DNA from: Arthrobacter sp. NicSoilC5
GTDB taxonomy: Bacteria; Actinomycetota; Actinomycetes; Actinomycetales; Micrococcaceae
Assembly (NCBI RefSeq): GCF_019977395.1
Contig: NZ_AP024660.1
Span: 3,658,001-3,722,000, forward strand
Length of the DNA: 64,000 nt
Direction of reading: 5' to 3'
In this document: piece by piece, positions 1 through 7,553 of the stretch
Layout: each line of letters starts with the position of its first letter
Position numbering within the stretch: the first letter of the stretch is position 1
Translations under genes and position numbers: made by a program
Notes under the pieces: model-generated
What the model was told of the DNA's origin: nothing
What the model saw: only the letters and a program-made list of their open reading frames with translations
Database searches by the model: none

Positions 1-686
1 AGTCCGGAGAGCGGGCGCAGGCCGGGGTGGGCCCAGAGCCGCTCGGAGCGGGAGATGTCCGGGGTGGCCTCGTCCGTGACGCGTTCGGTGCCGAATTCGA
101 AGAACCCGGCGTCGGCGTAATGGACGAACGGGATGTCCAGGCCATCGATCCACGCCATGGGCTCATCGGTGTCGTTGTGGTGGCCATGGAAGTTCCAGCC
201 CGGGGTGAGCAGGAAGTCGCCGCGGGACATGCGTACGGGATCGCCGTTCACCACGGTCCACACGCCTTCGCCTTCGACGACGAAGCGGAAGGCGTTCTGG
301 GAGTGGCGGTGCTCGGGGGCGGTTTCGCGGCCGCCCAGGTACTGGATGGCGGCCCAGAGGGTCGGGGTGGCGTACGGGGTCCCGGCCAGGCCGGGGTTGG
401 CCAGGGCGATGGCCCGCCGTTCCCCGCCGCGGCCCACGGGTACCAGGTCGCCGGCGCGGGCGGCGAGCGGGTACAGGTCATCCCACCGCCATACGTGCGG
501 TACCGCCTTGGGGGACGGGACCATGGGCATCAGGTCCGCGATCTCCGTCCACAGGGGAATCAGGTTTTCCTTGTTGAAGTCCTTGTACAGCTGCTCGAGC
601 TGGGCAGCCTCCTCGGGGGTGGGCTCGGGAACATGGTGTTCCTGTGCCACGGATTCGTGCGTTTGGTTTTCAGCGCTGATCGACAC
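1..686 (-). CDS. Gentisate 1,2-dioxygenase, C-terminus outside window
   Basis: The reverse strand encodes an open frame running off the left edge, so only about the first 228 residues are visible. It reads as a cupin ring-cleavage dioxygenase that opens gentisate to maleylpyruvate with Fe(II). The first cupin motif is visible as EHRHSQNAFRFVVEGEG, followed by a second conserved stretch around GWNFHGHHND. The GTG start at 686 is chosen because AAGGAGA lies 6-7 bases upstream and the next residues read MSISAENQ. The gene follows the IclR gene on the same strand, with a probable operator between them. The 3-hydroxybenzoate 6-hydroxylase nearby would supply its substrate. The family call is strong; the substrate rests on homology and context. 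Confidence 0.88.
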   Translation of the reverse strand, partial: MSISAENQTHESVAQEHHVPEPTPEEAAQLEQLYKDFNKENLIPLWTEIADLMPMVPSPKAVPHVWRWDDLYPLAARAGDLVPVGRGGERRAIALANPGLAGTPYATPTLWAAIQYLGGRETAPEHRHSQNAFRFVVEGEGVWTVVNGDPVRMSRGDFLLTPGWNFHGHHNDTDEPMAWIDGLDIPFVHYADAGFFEFGTERVTDEATPDISRSERLWAHPGLRPLSG

Positions 687-762
687 TGGCCTTCTCCTTG
701 CGTGCGGACTGACTGCGACGTGGATTCGACCCTAAGGAATGAGCGCTGTGATCCCCAGCATA

Positions 763-777
763 TTCTGTAGAGCAGAA
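763..777. promoter_or_regulatory. Probable IclR operator before the dioxygenase gene
   Basis: TTCTG-TAGAG-CAGAA is a 5-bp inverted repeat with a 5-base spacer. It lies between the IclR gene and the gentisate dioxygenase gene, about 77 bases upstream of the dioxygenase start. The same TTCTG-N5-CAGAA layout occurs over the IclR start codon, which suggests one regulator binds both sites. Binding by this regulator is inferred. Confidence 0.55.
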
Positions 778-794
778 AGAGCTGCCAGTCGTGG

Positions 795-1601
795 TCAGCC
801 GCCCGCGCCGCCGTCGGCCGGATTGGCCGCGATGTCCATCTCCAGTTGGCGCCGGGTTTCCATCATCACGCCCACCAGCCCTGCGTCGAACAGTGGCCGG
901 AACCTGGCCACCGGAGTGGCGACGCTCAAGGCGCCCACCACCATGCCCTTGCCGTTGTGCAGCGCCATCCCGAAGGCGCTGATGCCCTCCTCGGTGCCCT
1001 CGAAGTTGGCAGCGAATCCGTTGGCCCGCACCGACTCAAGTTCGCGCAGGAATGCCGGGTACTCGGCGTCGGGAATGTAGTCGCCGGCCAGCTCCGCGTT
1101 GGGGCTGCGGAACAGCTGTTCCAGCGCGGCCGGTTCCAGCTCCGCCAGGATGGCTTTGCCTCCCGATGCCTTGTGCGCCGGGAGCAATGTCCCCTGGCGG
1201 TCACCCACACGCAGAATATTCGAGCTTTCCACCGTGTCCAGGAACCGGACCTTGGTGCCCACCCGGATCATCAGGTTGACGGTCTCGTTGGTGCGGGCGC
1301 ACAGGACTTCCATGTGTGGCCGGGAGATGTCGCGCAGCTGCCGGGTCCAGCTGAACCCGGCAGGGCCGGCGCCCATCGCCGGGCCCGGCACGTAACGGCG
1401 CGTTTCGTCCTGCACCGCGAAGCCGCGGTAGACCAGCATGGCCAGGAGCCGGTGGGCGGTGGACGGGGCCACGCCCAGCTCCGCCGCGGCGTCCTTGAGC
1501 CGCAGGCTGCCCACGTCCCGCAGGAGCTGCAGCAGCTGCAGGGCGTTGTCCACCGCCTCAATGGAGTAGGTGGGCTTCCGTCGGGCCGGAAGATTCTGCA
1601 T
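795..1601 (-). CDS. IclR-family transcriptional regulator
   Basis: This 268-residue protein has the IclR layout: an N-terminal winged helix (about residues 12-65, with AVDNALQLLQLL and VAPSTAHRLLAML) and a C-terminal effector-binding domain (about 80-255). It probably senses 3-hydroxybenzoate, gentisate or a related acid and controls the surrounding genes. It is divergent from the MFS/hydroxylase operon and upstream of the dioxygenase on its own strand. The ATG at 1601 has no Shine-Dalgarno sequence but sits exactly 6 bases after TAAGAT, the geometry of a leaderless mRNA. That -10 lies inside an inverted repeat, so autorepression is likely. Confidence 0.88.
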   Translation of the reverse strand: MQNLPARRKPTYSIEAVDNALQLLQLLRDVGSLRLKDAAAELGVAPSTAHRLLAMLVYRGFAVQDETRRYVPGPAMGAGPAGFSWTRQLRDISRPHMEVLCARTNETVNLMIRVGTKVRFLDTVESSNILRVGDRQGTLLPAHKASGGKAILAELEPAALEQLFRSPNAELAGDYIPDAEYPAFLRELESVRANGFAANFEGTEEGISAFGMALHNGKGMVVGALSVATPVARFRPLFDAGLVGVMMETRRQLEMDIAANPADGGAGG

Positions 1602-1613
1602 AACAGAATCTTA
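1590..1613 (-). promoter_or_regulatory. Autoregulatory operator overlapping leaderless -10
   Basis: AAGATTCTG (1590-1598) and CAGAATCTT (1604-1612) form a perfect 9-bp inverted repeat with a 5-base centre that contains the IclR start codon. On the minus strand TAAGAT (1613-1608) occupies -12 to -7 relative to that start, which suggests a leaderless transcript blocked by regulator binding. The core TTCTG-N5-CAGAA matches the site at 763-777. Confidence 0.6.
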
Positions 1614-1649
1614 TGTGCGGAGCGGTATGGCTGCCAGCACAGTGGTGGG

Positions 1650-2945
1650 ATGAATCACACAACTTCCGCTGCAGCGCCGCAGCGCACGGCCGCCCCCGCC
1701 CCGGGCGCCGGCCGTTCCGGGTTTCCCCGGCGTTCCGTGCTTGCCGTCCTGGTGTGCTGGCTGCTGGTCGTTTTCGACGGCTATGACCTGATCGTCTATG
1801 GGACGGTCCAGGGCTCGCTCATCAGCGATACCGGCTGGGGCCTGACCAAGGCCACCGCCGGCACCATCGGGTCGATGGCCTTCATCGGCATGATGATCGG
1901 AGCGGTCTTCGCAGGCCGCATGTCCGATACCTGGGGCCGCCGGCGCACCATCATCGGCTGCGCCGTCGTGTTCTCCCTCTTCACCATCCTCTGCGCCTTT
2001 GCCCCCAACGCGCCCGTCTTCGGCGGCCTGCGCCTCCTGGCAGGCATTGGCCTGGGCGGCCTGGTGCCGTCGGCCAATGCCCTGGTGGCAGAACTCGTTC
2101 CTGAAAAGTGGCGGTCCACCATCGCCACCCTGATGATGTCCGGCGTCCCCATCGGCGGTTCCATCGCCGCCCTCGTCGGCATTCCGCTGATTCCCGCCTT
2201 CGGCTGGCCGGTCATGTTCCTGGTCGCCGTCGTCGCCCTGGTGGTGGTCATCCCGCTGGGCATCCGCTACCTGCCGGAGACGCTGGCACCCGGCTCCAAG
2301 GGCGCAGCCCAGGGCAGCACCGCCAAGGACGCCGTCGGGTTCGGATCCCTGCTCCGTGCGCCCTACCTCGGCACCAGCCTGTTGTTCGCCATTGGCACCC
2401 TGGTGACCCTCTTCGCCTGGTACGGGCTGGGCACCTGGCTGCCCAACCTCATGCAGCTGGCAGGCTACAACCTCGGGTCCGCCCTAACGTTCGCCCTGGC
2501 CCTCAACCTGGGCGCCGTGGCGGGCTCGGTGCTCACCGCCTGGGCCGGCACCCGGTTCGGCCCCATTCCCACCGCCATCGCGGCAGCGGCCGTGGCCGCC
2601 ATCGGATTGCTGGTCCTGGTGACCGGGCCGCCGGTCGCCGTCGTCTACCTCATGCTGGTGCTCGCCGGCGTGGGCACGCACGGCACCCAGTGCCTGATCA
2701 TCGCCGCCGTGGCAAGCCACTACCCGGCACACCTGCGCGGCACCGCCCTTGGCTGGGCGCTCGGCGTGGGCCGGATCGGGGCTGTAGCCGCCCCGCAGGC
2801 CGGCGGGCTCCTGCTCGCGGCGGGGCTGGGCGTCAACTCGAACTTCCTGGCATTTGCCGGAGCAGCCGCAGCAGCAGCAGTCCTGCTCGCAGCCGTCGGT
2901 ACCAAAATCAAGAAATCAACAGCAGTAGGAGTTTCCAATGTCTAA
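1650..2945 (+). CDS. MFS aromatic acid:H+ symporter
   Basis: This 431-residue, 12-helix major facilitator belongs to the aromatic acid:H+ symporter group (PcaK/BenK/GenK type). It carries the diagnostic first-helix motif DGYD at residues 43-46 and the loop 2-3 motif around GRMSDTWGRRRT (89-100). It probably imports 3-hydroxybenzoate or gentisate. The open frame extends far upstream, but that part is antisense to the IclR gene. The ATG at 1650 gives a normal N-terminus. Its stop overlaps the hydroxylase start by 8 bases, so the two are co-transcribed and probably translationally coupled. Confidence 0.87.
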   Translation: MNHTTSAAAPQRTAAPAPGAGRSGFPRRSVLAVLVCWLLVVFDGYDLIVYGTVQGSLISDTGWGLTKATAGTIGSMAFIGMMIGAVFAGRMSDTWGRRRTIIGCAVVFSLFTILCAFAPNAPVFGGLRLLAGIGLGGLVPSANALVAELVPEKWRSTIATLMMSGVPIGGSIAALVGIPLIPAFGWPVMFLVAVVALVVVIPLGIRYLPETLAPGSKGAAQGSTAKDAVGFGSLLRAPYLGTSLLFAIGTLVTLFAWYGLGTWLPNLMQLAGYNLGSALTFALALNLGAVAGSVLTAWAGTRFGPIPTAIAAAAVAAIGLLVLVTGPPVAVVYLMLVLAGVGTHGTQCLIIAAVASHYPAHLRGTALGWALGVGRIGAVAAPQAGGLLLAAGLGVNSNFLAFAGAAAAAAVLLAAVGTKIKKSTAVGVSNV

Positions 2946-4185
2946 CGTCAAAGCGTCCACCGACGTCCTGGTAGTGGGCGGCGGCATGGCCGGACTCGCC
3001 GGAGCGCTGGCGCTTCGCGAAAACGGCGCCGACGTCACCCTGGTAGAAGTGGCACCCGCCTTCGGCGAAGTAGGCGCCGGCCTGCAGATGGCCCCCAACG
3101 CCTCCCGCGTCCTCAAGCGCTGGGGCCTGCTGGAGAAGGCGCTGGAAATCGGCGTCCAGCCCAAGCACCTGGTGTTCCGCGACGCCATCACCGGCGAGGA
3201 ACTCACCCGCCAGAGCCTGGGCGGCGAATTCGAGGAACGCTACGGCGCCCCCTACGTGGTGATCCACCGCAGCGACCTGCACCGGATCCTGCTCGAAGCG
3301 TGCCAGGAAGCCGGCGTCACTTTGGTGAACGACGTCCTGGTGCAGAAGGTGGAGACCGACGGCGACCGGGCCCGCGCCTACACCGCCAAGGGTGAGGTGT
3401 TCGAGGCTGACGCCATCCTGGCAGCCGACGGGCTGAAGTCCACCCTCCGCGCCACCGTTGCCAACGACGGCCCCGTTAACTCCGCCTACGTGGCGTACCG
3501 CGGCACCGTGCCCATCACCGAGGAAACCCCCGCCGCGGACCTGGAGGACGTCATCGTCTACCTCGGCCCGAACTGCCACCTGGTCCAGTACCCGCTCCGC
3601 AAGGGCCAGCTGCTCAACACCGTGGCAGTGTTCAAGTCCCCGTCGTTCGAGCGCGGCGAAGAGCAGTACGGCGGCGTGGACGAACTCCAGGCGGCCTACA
3701 AGGACTGCGTCCCCGCCGTGCAGGAAGCCCTGAAGAACCTGGCCACCGGCATCCGCTGGCCCATGTACGACCGCAACCCGATCGAGAACTGGGTCTCCGG
3801 CCGCATGGCACTGATCGGCGACGCCGCCCACCCGATGCTGCAGTACCTGGCCCAGGGCGCCTGCCAGGCACTCGAGGATGCTGCTGTGCTGCAGGACGCC
3901 GCGCAGCACAAGGTCTTCACGCCCGAAGGCATCGACGCCGGTGCATGGGAGGATGCCTTCCGCGAGTTCAACGAAACCCGCGCGGCGCGCACCGCCCGCG
4001 TCCAGACCACCGCCCGGATCTGGGGCGAGTCCTGGCACGTGGACGGCGTGGCCCGCGTCCTGCGGAACATGCTGTTCAAGAGCCGCGGCGACAACAACTT
4101 CCAGTACAACGACTGGCTGTACGGCCGCAACGAGACCGGCGCCCCGGCGGAGGTTCCTGCCGGCGCCAAGCTCGTGGGAGCCTAA
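2938..4185 (+). CDS. FAD monooxygenase, probable 3-hydroxybenzoate 6-hydroxylase
   Basis: This 415-residue group A flavoprotein monooxygenase has the GGGMAG dinucleotide-binding motif (residues 14-19), a DG-type motif around AADGLKSTLR, and the FAD-binding GD motif ALIGDAAHPM near residue 294. It resembles NAD(P)H-dependent 3-hydroxybenzoate 6-hydroxylases, which place a para hydroxyl to give gentisate. The neighbouring gentisate dioxygenase and aromatic-acid importer support this. A salicylate hydroxylase-like activity is the main alternative. The gene overlaps the transporter by 8 bases and ends the operon before a strong hairpin. Confidence 0.82.
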   Translation: MSNVKASTDVLVVGGGMAGLAGALALRENGADVTLVEVAPAFGEVGAGLQMAPNASRVLKRWGLLEKALEIGVQPKHLVFRDAITGEELTRQSLGGEFEERYGAPYVVIHRSDLHRILLEACQEAGVTLVNDVLVQKVETDGDRARAYTAKGEVFEADAILAADGLKSTLRATVANDGPVNSAYVAYRGTVPITEETPAADLEDVIVYLGPNCHLVQYPLRKGQLLNTVAVFKSPSFERGEEQYGGVDELQAAYKDCVPAVQEALKNLATGIRWPMYDRNPIENWVSGRMALIGDAAHPMLQYLAQGACQALEDAAVLQDAAQHKVFTPEGIDAGAWEDAFREFNETRAARTARVQTTARIWGESWHVDGVARVLRNMLFKSRGDNNFQYNDWLYGRNETGAPAEVPAGAKLVGA

Positions 4186-4199
4186 GCACCACGATTCCA

Positions 4200-4244
4200 G
4201 GCGGGCGTACGACGGCGGGTGGCTCCCGGCGTCGTACGCCCGCC
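4200..4244. terminator. Hairpin between convergent genes
   Basis: A perfect 15-bp stem (4200-4214 with 4230-4244) and a 15-base loop lies between the end of the hydroxylase gene and the end of the opposing secreted-protein gene. There is no strong T-run on either side. It is best read as a bidirectional terminator, as often seen in high-G+C actinobacteria. Confidence 0.6.
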
Positions 4245-4278
4245 TTGCGTCGTGCCGGCCTCTAGCGTCAGCGGGGAC

Positions 4279-4815
4279 TTACGTGGGGCAGCTCAGGTCC
4301 GGATTGTAGGAAGCGAACATGCCGTCCGGGTTGTCCCGCCAGATCCAGGCGTGAAGCGCATAGGAACCGGGGAACGGCCCGTCCTCGAAATCGAGGCCGG
4401 CGAGGGTGGGGCGTTCGGCCGCCGTCGAGATGAATTCGGCCGCCACCAGCTCGTACTGCCCGTCCTCGTCAGGCATGTAGACGAGGACCTCGGGCTTCCG
4501 GGCCTGGGTCCTGTCATCGATCAGGTCCTGCTTCGCGTAGTGGAAGCCCATGGCTCCCACGCCCGGTTTGTCGATGCATTCGGTGATCTTCCGGTATCCG
4601 TCCGCCTCCGCGTTCTCCAGCCAGCGGTAGTCGTCGGTGACATCACGCAGGGCCCTGACCAGCCGCCGCTGATCGTCATTGTGCCGCCAGTCGTCACTCT
4701 GGTCAGGGTCCCCGTGCCCGGATCCGCCGTGGGCCACAGCAGCTCCGGGAGCAAGTCCCAGGGCAAGCACGGCGGCGGATGCCATGGACAGCAGTCCCGT
4801 CCTGGTGCGTTTCAT
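4279..4815 (-). CDS. Secreted protein of unknown function
   Basis: This 178-residue protein starts MKRTRTGLLS with a clear Sec signal peptide and an AVA cleavage site near residue 28. The mature part opens HGGSGHGD, which could bind metal. A central block reads VGAMGFHYAKQDLIDD, followed by PEVLVYMPDEDGQYELVAAEF. It resembles small exported proteins of unknown role found in several proteobacteria and actinobacteria. No catalytic motif is recognisable. A single conserved Cys near the middle and another at the C-terminus (LSCPT) could form a disulfide. It appears monocistronic. Confidence 0.7.
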   Translation of the reverse strand: MKRTRTGLLSMASAAVLALGLAPGAAVAHGGSGHGDPDQSDDWRHNDDQRRLVRALRDVTDDYRWLENAEADGYRKITECIDKPGVGAMGFHYAKQDLIDDRTQARKPEVLVYMPDEDGQYELVAAEFISTAAERPTLAGLDFEDGPFPGSYALHAWIWRDNPDGMFASYNPDLSCPT

Positions 4816-5168
4816 CGTTGATCTTTACCCCTTTCGAGACCGGTGTCTTCCGTTTGAGGGCTGCGACGCGGCGGGGATGTTCCCCCGTCCCGCAGCGGTA
4901 TGCCGGCAGAATCCCCGGGAACTGCCGGTGAGGGTGCGGTGGGACGTCTCTTTCGTCCATCAATGCGAGTGGCGGGTCAAGTATGCTCCGGCGCCGAAAC
5001 GGGCCGCTATGCTACGGGCAGGTAATAGGGACCCCCTGGTGCATCGCGTCCGGAGCGGAGGCCCTGAGGGTGCAGGCCCGTACCTATTCGCGGGCCCGGG
5101 GCAGGTCCGGGGATCGGGCGGCCGGAGCAGCTTCGGAATATTTCTGCAAAGTTGAATGTTCAACCAAT
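4816..5168. promoter_or_regulatory. Divergent intergenic region with palindrome
   Basis: This 353-base gap separates the secreted-protein gene from the flavin monooxygenase gene. No convincing gene is seen in it. The clearest element is GTTGAA-TG-TTCAAC (5151-5164), a 6-bp inverted repeat ending 4 bases before the monooxygenase start. A MarR/HxlR- or TetR-type repressor could bind there. The regulator is unknown, since no gene next to it encodes one on this side. Confidence 0.4.
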
Positions 5169-6209
5169 GTGGACTTCGGCATTTTTACCTTTGGTGAACT
5201 ATCCCGCGACGGAATAACCGGGCGCGCCCAGTCGCCGCACCAGCGGCTGGAAGAAATCATTGGGCTGGCCAAGCTGGCCGACCAGGCGGGCATCAGCTTC
5301 CTGGGCCTGGGCGAGCACCACCGCAGCGACTTCGCCTTGTCCGCCCCCGAAATGGTGCTGGCCGCGGTTGCCCGCGAGACCACCAACCTGAGGCTGGGCA
5401 CCGCCGTTACCGTCCTCTCCACCCAGGACCCGGTGCGGCTCTTCGAACAGTTCGCCACCCTGGACCTCATATCCGGCGGCCGCGCCGAGATCATCGCCGG
5501 GCGCGGCGCGTTCATCGAGTCCTACCCACTGTTCGGCTACGACACCGCCGATTACGACGCCCTCTTCGACGAAAAGCTGCGCATGCTGCTGGAGCTTCGG
5601 GACAACGCCACCCTGACGTGGCAGGGCACATTGACCCAGACAATCCCCGGCATGGACATTGCCCCGCGGCCGCTGCAGGAACAGCTTCCCGTCTGGGTGG
5701 GAGTGGGTGGCACGCCGGCCAGCTTTGCCCGCGCCGGTCGCCTGGGCCTGCCCTTGTTTGTCGCGCTGCTGTCCGGACCCGAAAGGTTCCGCCGCCTGGT
5801 GGAGCTGTACCGGCACACCGCTGCCGAGACCGGGCATGACGCCGCCGCCCTGCCGGTGGGTGCCGGCGGCCACTTCTACGTGGCGCCCACCTCCCAGCAG
5901 GCACGCGATACCTTCTATCCCTATTACCGGGCATATTTCGAACAGAACATGCCCCGGCCCGTGGACCATTTCCCGCGTTCAACCTTCGATGACTGGTCCG
6001 AACCCGGCGGCGGCCTGCTGGTGGGGAGCCCGCAGCAGGTGGTGGAGAAGATCCTGGCTATCCACGAGGCCTTGGGCACCAGCCGGTACATGGCCCAGAT
6101 CGGACTGGGCGGGCTGCCGTTCGCCGAAACGGCGCGTTCCATCGAGCTGCTCGCCACCGAGATCATGCCCGCAGTCAACCGGGAAATCGGGGCCCCGGCC
6201 CCCGCCTGA
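5169..6209 (+). CDS. LLM-class flavin-dependent monooxygenase
   Basis: This 346-residue luciferase-like TIM-barrel protein uses reduced FMN, probably as a monooxygenase. Family hallmarks are MDFGIFTFGE at the N-terminus, LGLGEHHRSDFA, LRLGTAVTVLST and LISGGRAEIIAGRG. The frame stays open to 4983, but homologues begin at this GTG, and a palindrome ends 4 bases before it. No clear ribosome-binding site is visible. The serine hydrolase 37 bases downstream is probably co-expressed. A similar pairing occurs in the quinone/electrophile-responsive mhq loci of Bacillus, although MhqO itself is a different enzyme type. The substrate is unknown. Confidence 0.83.
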   Translation: MDFGIFTFGELSRDGITGRAQSPHQRLEEIIGLAKLADQAGISFLGLGEHHRSDFALSAPEMVLAAVARETTNLRLGTAVTVLSTQDPVRLFEQFATLDLISGGRAEIIAGRGAFIESYPLFGYDTADYDALFDEKLRMLLELRDNATLTWQGTLTQTIPGMDIAPRPLQEQLPVWVGVGGTPASFARAGRLGLPLFVALLSGPERFRRLVELYRHTAAETGHDAAALPVGAGGHFYVAPTSQQARDTFYPYYRAYFEQNMPRPVDHFPRSTFDDWSEPGGGLLVGSPQQVVEKILAIHEALGTSRYMAQIGLGGLPFAETARSIELLATEIMPAVNREIGAPAPA

Positions 6210-6246
6210 CCCAAGCCATTTCCACCACCAACACCGAGGACACGAT

Positions 6247-6873
6247 ATGCACGCACCGTTCGCCGAACTTACCGTCGCCTGGCAGAGCCCCGACGATCCC
6301 AACCGCCCGCTCGTGGTGCTGCTGCACGGGCGCGGATCGGATGAATCGGGAATCATCGGACTGGCCAACCACCTTCCCGCCGGCCCCTCCTACGCAGCTG
6401 TCCGGGCGCCGATCCCGGCAGGGGGCGGGTTCGCCTGGTTCGCGAACCGGGGGACAGGCCGGCCCGTCGCCGAGTCGCTGGCCCAAACTATGGAATGGTT
6501 CCGGACCTGGCTGGAGCCGATCGCGCCGGAAGGACGGCCGGTGATCCTGGTTGGCTTCAGTGGCGGTGCGGCGTTCGCCGGCGGGCTGCTGCTGGCTGAT
6601 CCGCAGCGTTTCGCGGGCACCGCCGTCCTTTACGGGACGCTGCCGTTCGAGGCTGGCGTCCCGACGTCGCCCGACCGGCTTGCCGGCGCCCCGGTGTTCC
6701 TGGCCCACGGTGAAGCCGACACCGTCATCCCGGCTGACCTGCTGGCCCGCACGTGGGACTACCTCCTGGGGGCCTCCGGGGCAGACACCCACGCCCGCAA
6801 GGACCCGGGCGGACACGCCCTCACCGCGGAAACTGCCGCCGAGCTTGGTGCGTGGATCACAGAACGGGCCTAG
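6247..6873 (+). CDS. Alpha/beta hydrolase (phospholipase/carboxylesterase family)
   Basis: This 208-residue cytoplasmic serine hydrolase has the oxyanion motif LLHGRGSDE (26-33), nucleophile elbow GFSGG with Ser105, Asp158 in GEADTVIP and His190 in GGHALT. The length and motifs match the small carboxylesterase/MhqD branch. The ATG at 6247 follows GAGGACACGAT, a reasonable ribosome-binding site. It lies just after the LLM monooxygenase and probably hydrolyses an ester or lactone product of it. It ends 15 bases before the opposing TetR gene. Confidence 0.82.
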   Translation: MHAPFAELTVAWQSPDDPNRPLVVLLHGRGSDESGIIGLANHLPAGPSYAAVRAPIPAGGGFAWFANRGTGRPVAESLAQTMEWFRTWLEPIAPEGRPVILVGFSGGAAFAGGLLLADPQRFAGTAVLYGTLPFEAGVPTSPDRLAGAPVFLAHGEADTVIPADLLARTWDYLLGASGADTHARKDPGGHALTAETAAELGAWITERA

Positions 6874-6888
6874 CTTCCGCTGACCTGG

Positions 6889-7503
6889 TCAGCCTTCGTC
6901 GCAGAGCAGGTGGTACCAGCTGTCAGCCAGTACTTCCAGTGCGTGCTCGCGGTTTGGTTCCATCTTGCGGCGGGTCCACAGCGTGGCCACGTAGTCGAGT
7001 TGAGTGAAGGCCAGGGTGCCGCGGATGTGGCGGGTTTCCGCGGCAAAGCGCCCGGCGAGCTGCATGCCGCGGACCATGTCCGTGATGACTTCCTCATGCC
7101 AGCGTTCCACCATGGTGCGCACCTCGGGGTCCACTGCCGCGGCCTCGTCCAGGACATCCAGGTAGGGGCGGAAGACCGGCCACAGCGCTGCCCGGGATTC
7201 CAGCCAGGACAGGATGCCGGCCAGCTTGCCGTCCCGCACCACCTGCACCAGGTCCGGAGCGGTTGATCCGCTGTCGGGTCCGTCGGCGCGCTCCAGGACC
7301 GCGTTAACCCGGGCCATGAAATCCCGCATCAAGTCTGCGCGGGTGGGGTAGTACGCGTAAAAGGTCACACGGGTGGTTCCGGCTGACGCGGCGATTTCAT
7401 CAATGGTGGTCGCGGCGTAGCCCTTTTTGGTGAAAAGCTCCAGCGCCCGTTCCACGATGGTGTCCCGCGTGAGCTGCTTCTGGGCTTCGCGCAGCGATGG
7501 CAT
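6889..7503 (-). CDS. TetR-family regulator
   Basis: This 204-residue regulator has an N-terminal TetR helix-turn-helix (about residues 10-56; ALELFTKKGYAATTIDEIAASAGTTRVTFYAYY) and a helical ligand-binding C-terminal domain. It is the last gene of the apparent MFS-P450-ferredoxin-reductase operon, 50 bases after the reductase. It is therefore the best candidate for control of the divergent catabolic promoter at 11934-11973. The frame extends upstream through the reductase, but the ATG at 7503 gives a standard N-terminus. Confidence 0.87.
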   Translation of the reverse strand: MPSLREAQKQLTRDTIVERALELFTKKGYAATTIDEIAASAGTTRVTFYAYYPTRADLMRDFMARVNAVLERADGPDSGSTAPDLVQVVRDGKLAGILSWLESRAALWPVFRPYLDVLDEAAAVDPEVRTMVERWHEEVITDMVRGMQLAGRFAAETRHIRGTLAFTQLDYVATLWTRRKMEPNREHALEVLADSWYHLLCDEG

Positions 7504-7553
7504 AGCGTCAATCCTAACGTGGAGTCCGGGCGCTGGAACCGGAGGTGGTGGCC

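Noticed and set aside
846..1649. Upstream extension of the MFS transporter frame to a 699-residue protein
   Set aside because: It is antisense to a clear IclR gene, has no membrane or domain features, and the ATG at 1650 gives a normal transporter.
4983..5168. N-terminal extension of the LLM monooxygenase
   Set aside because: Composition is non-coding, there is no ribosome-binding site, and family members begin at MDFGIF.
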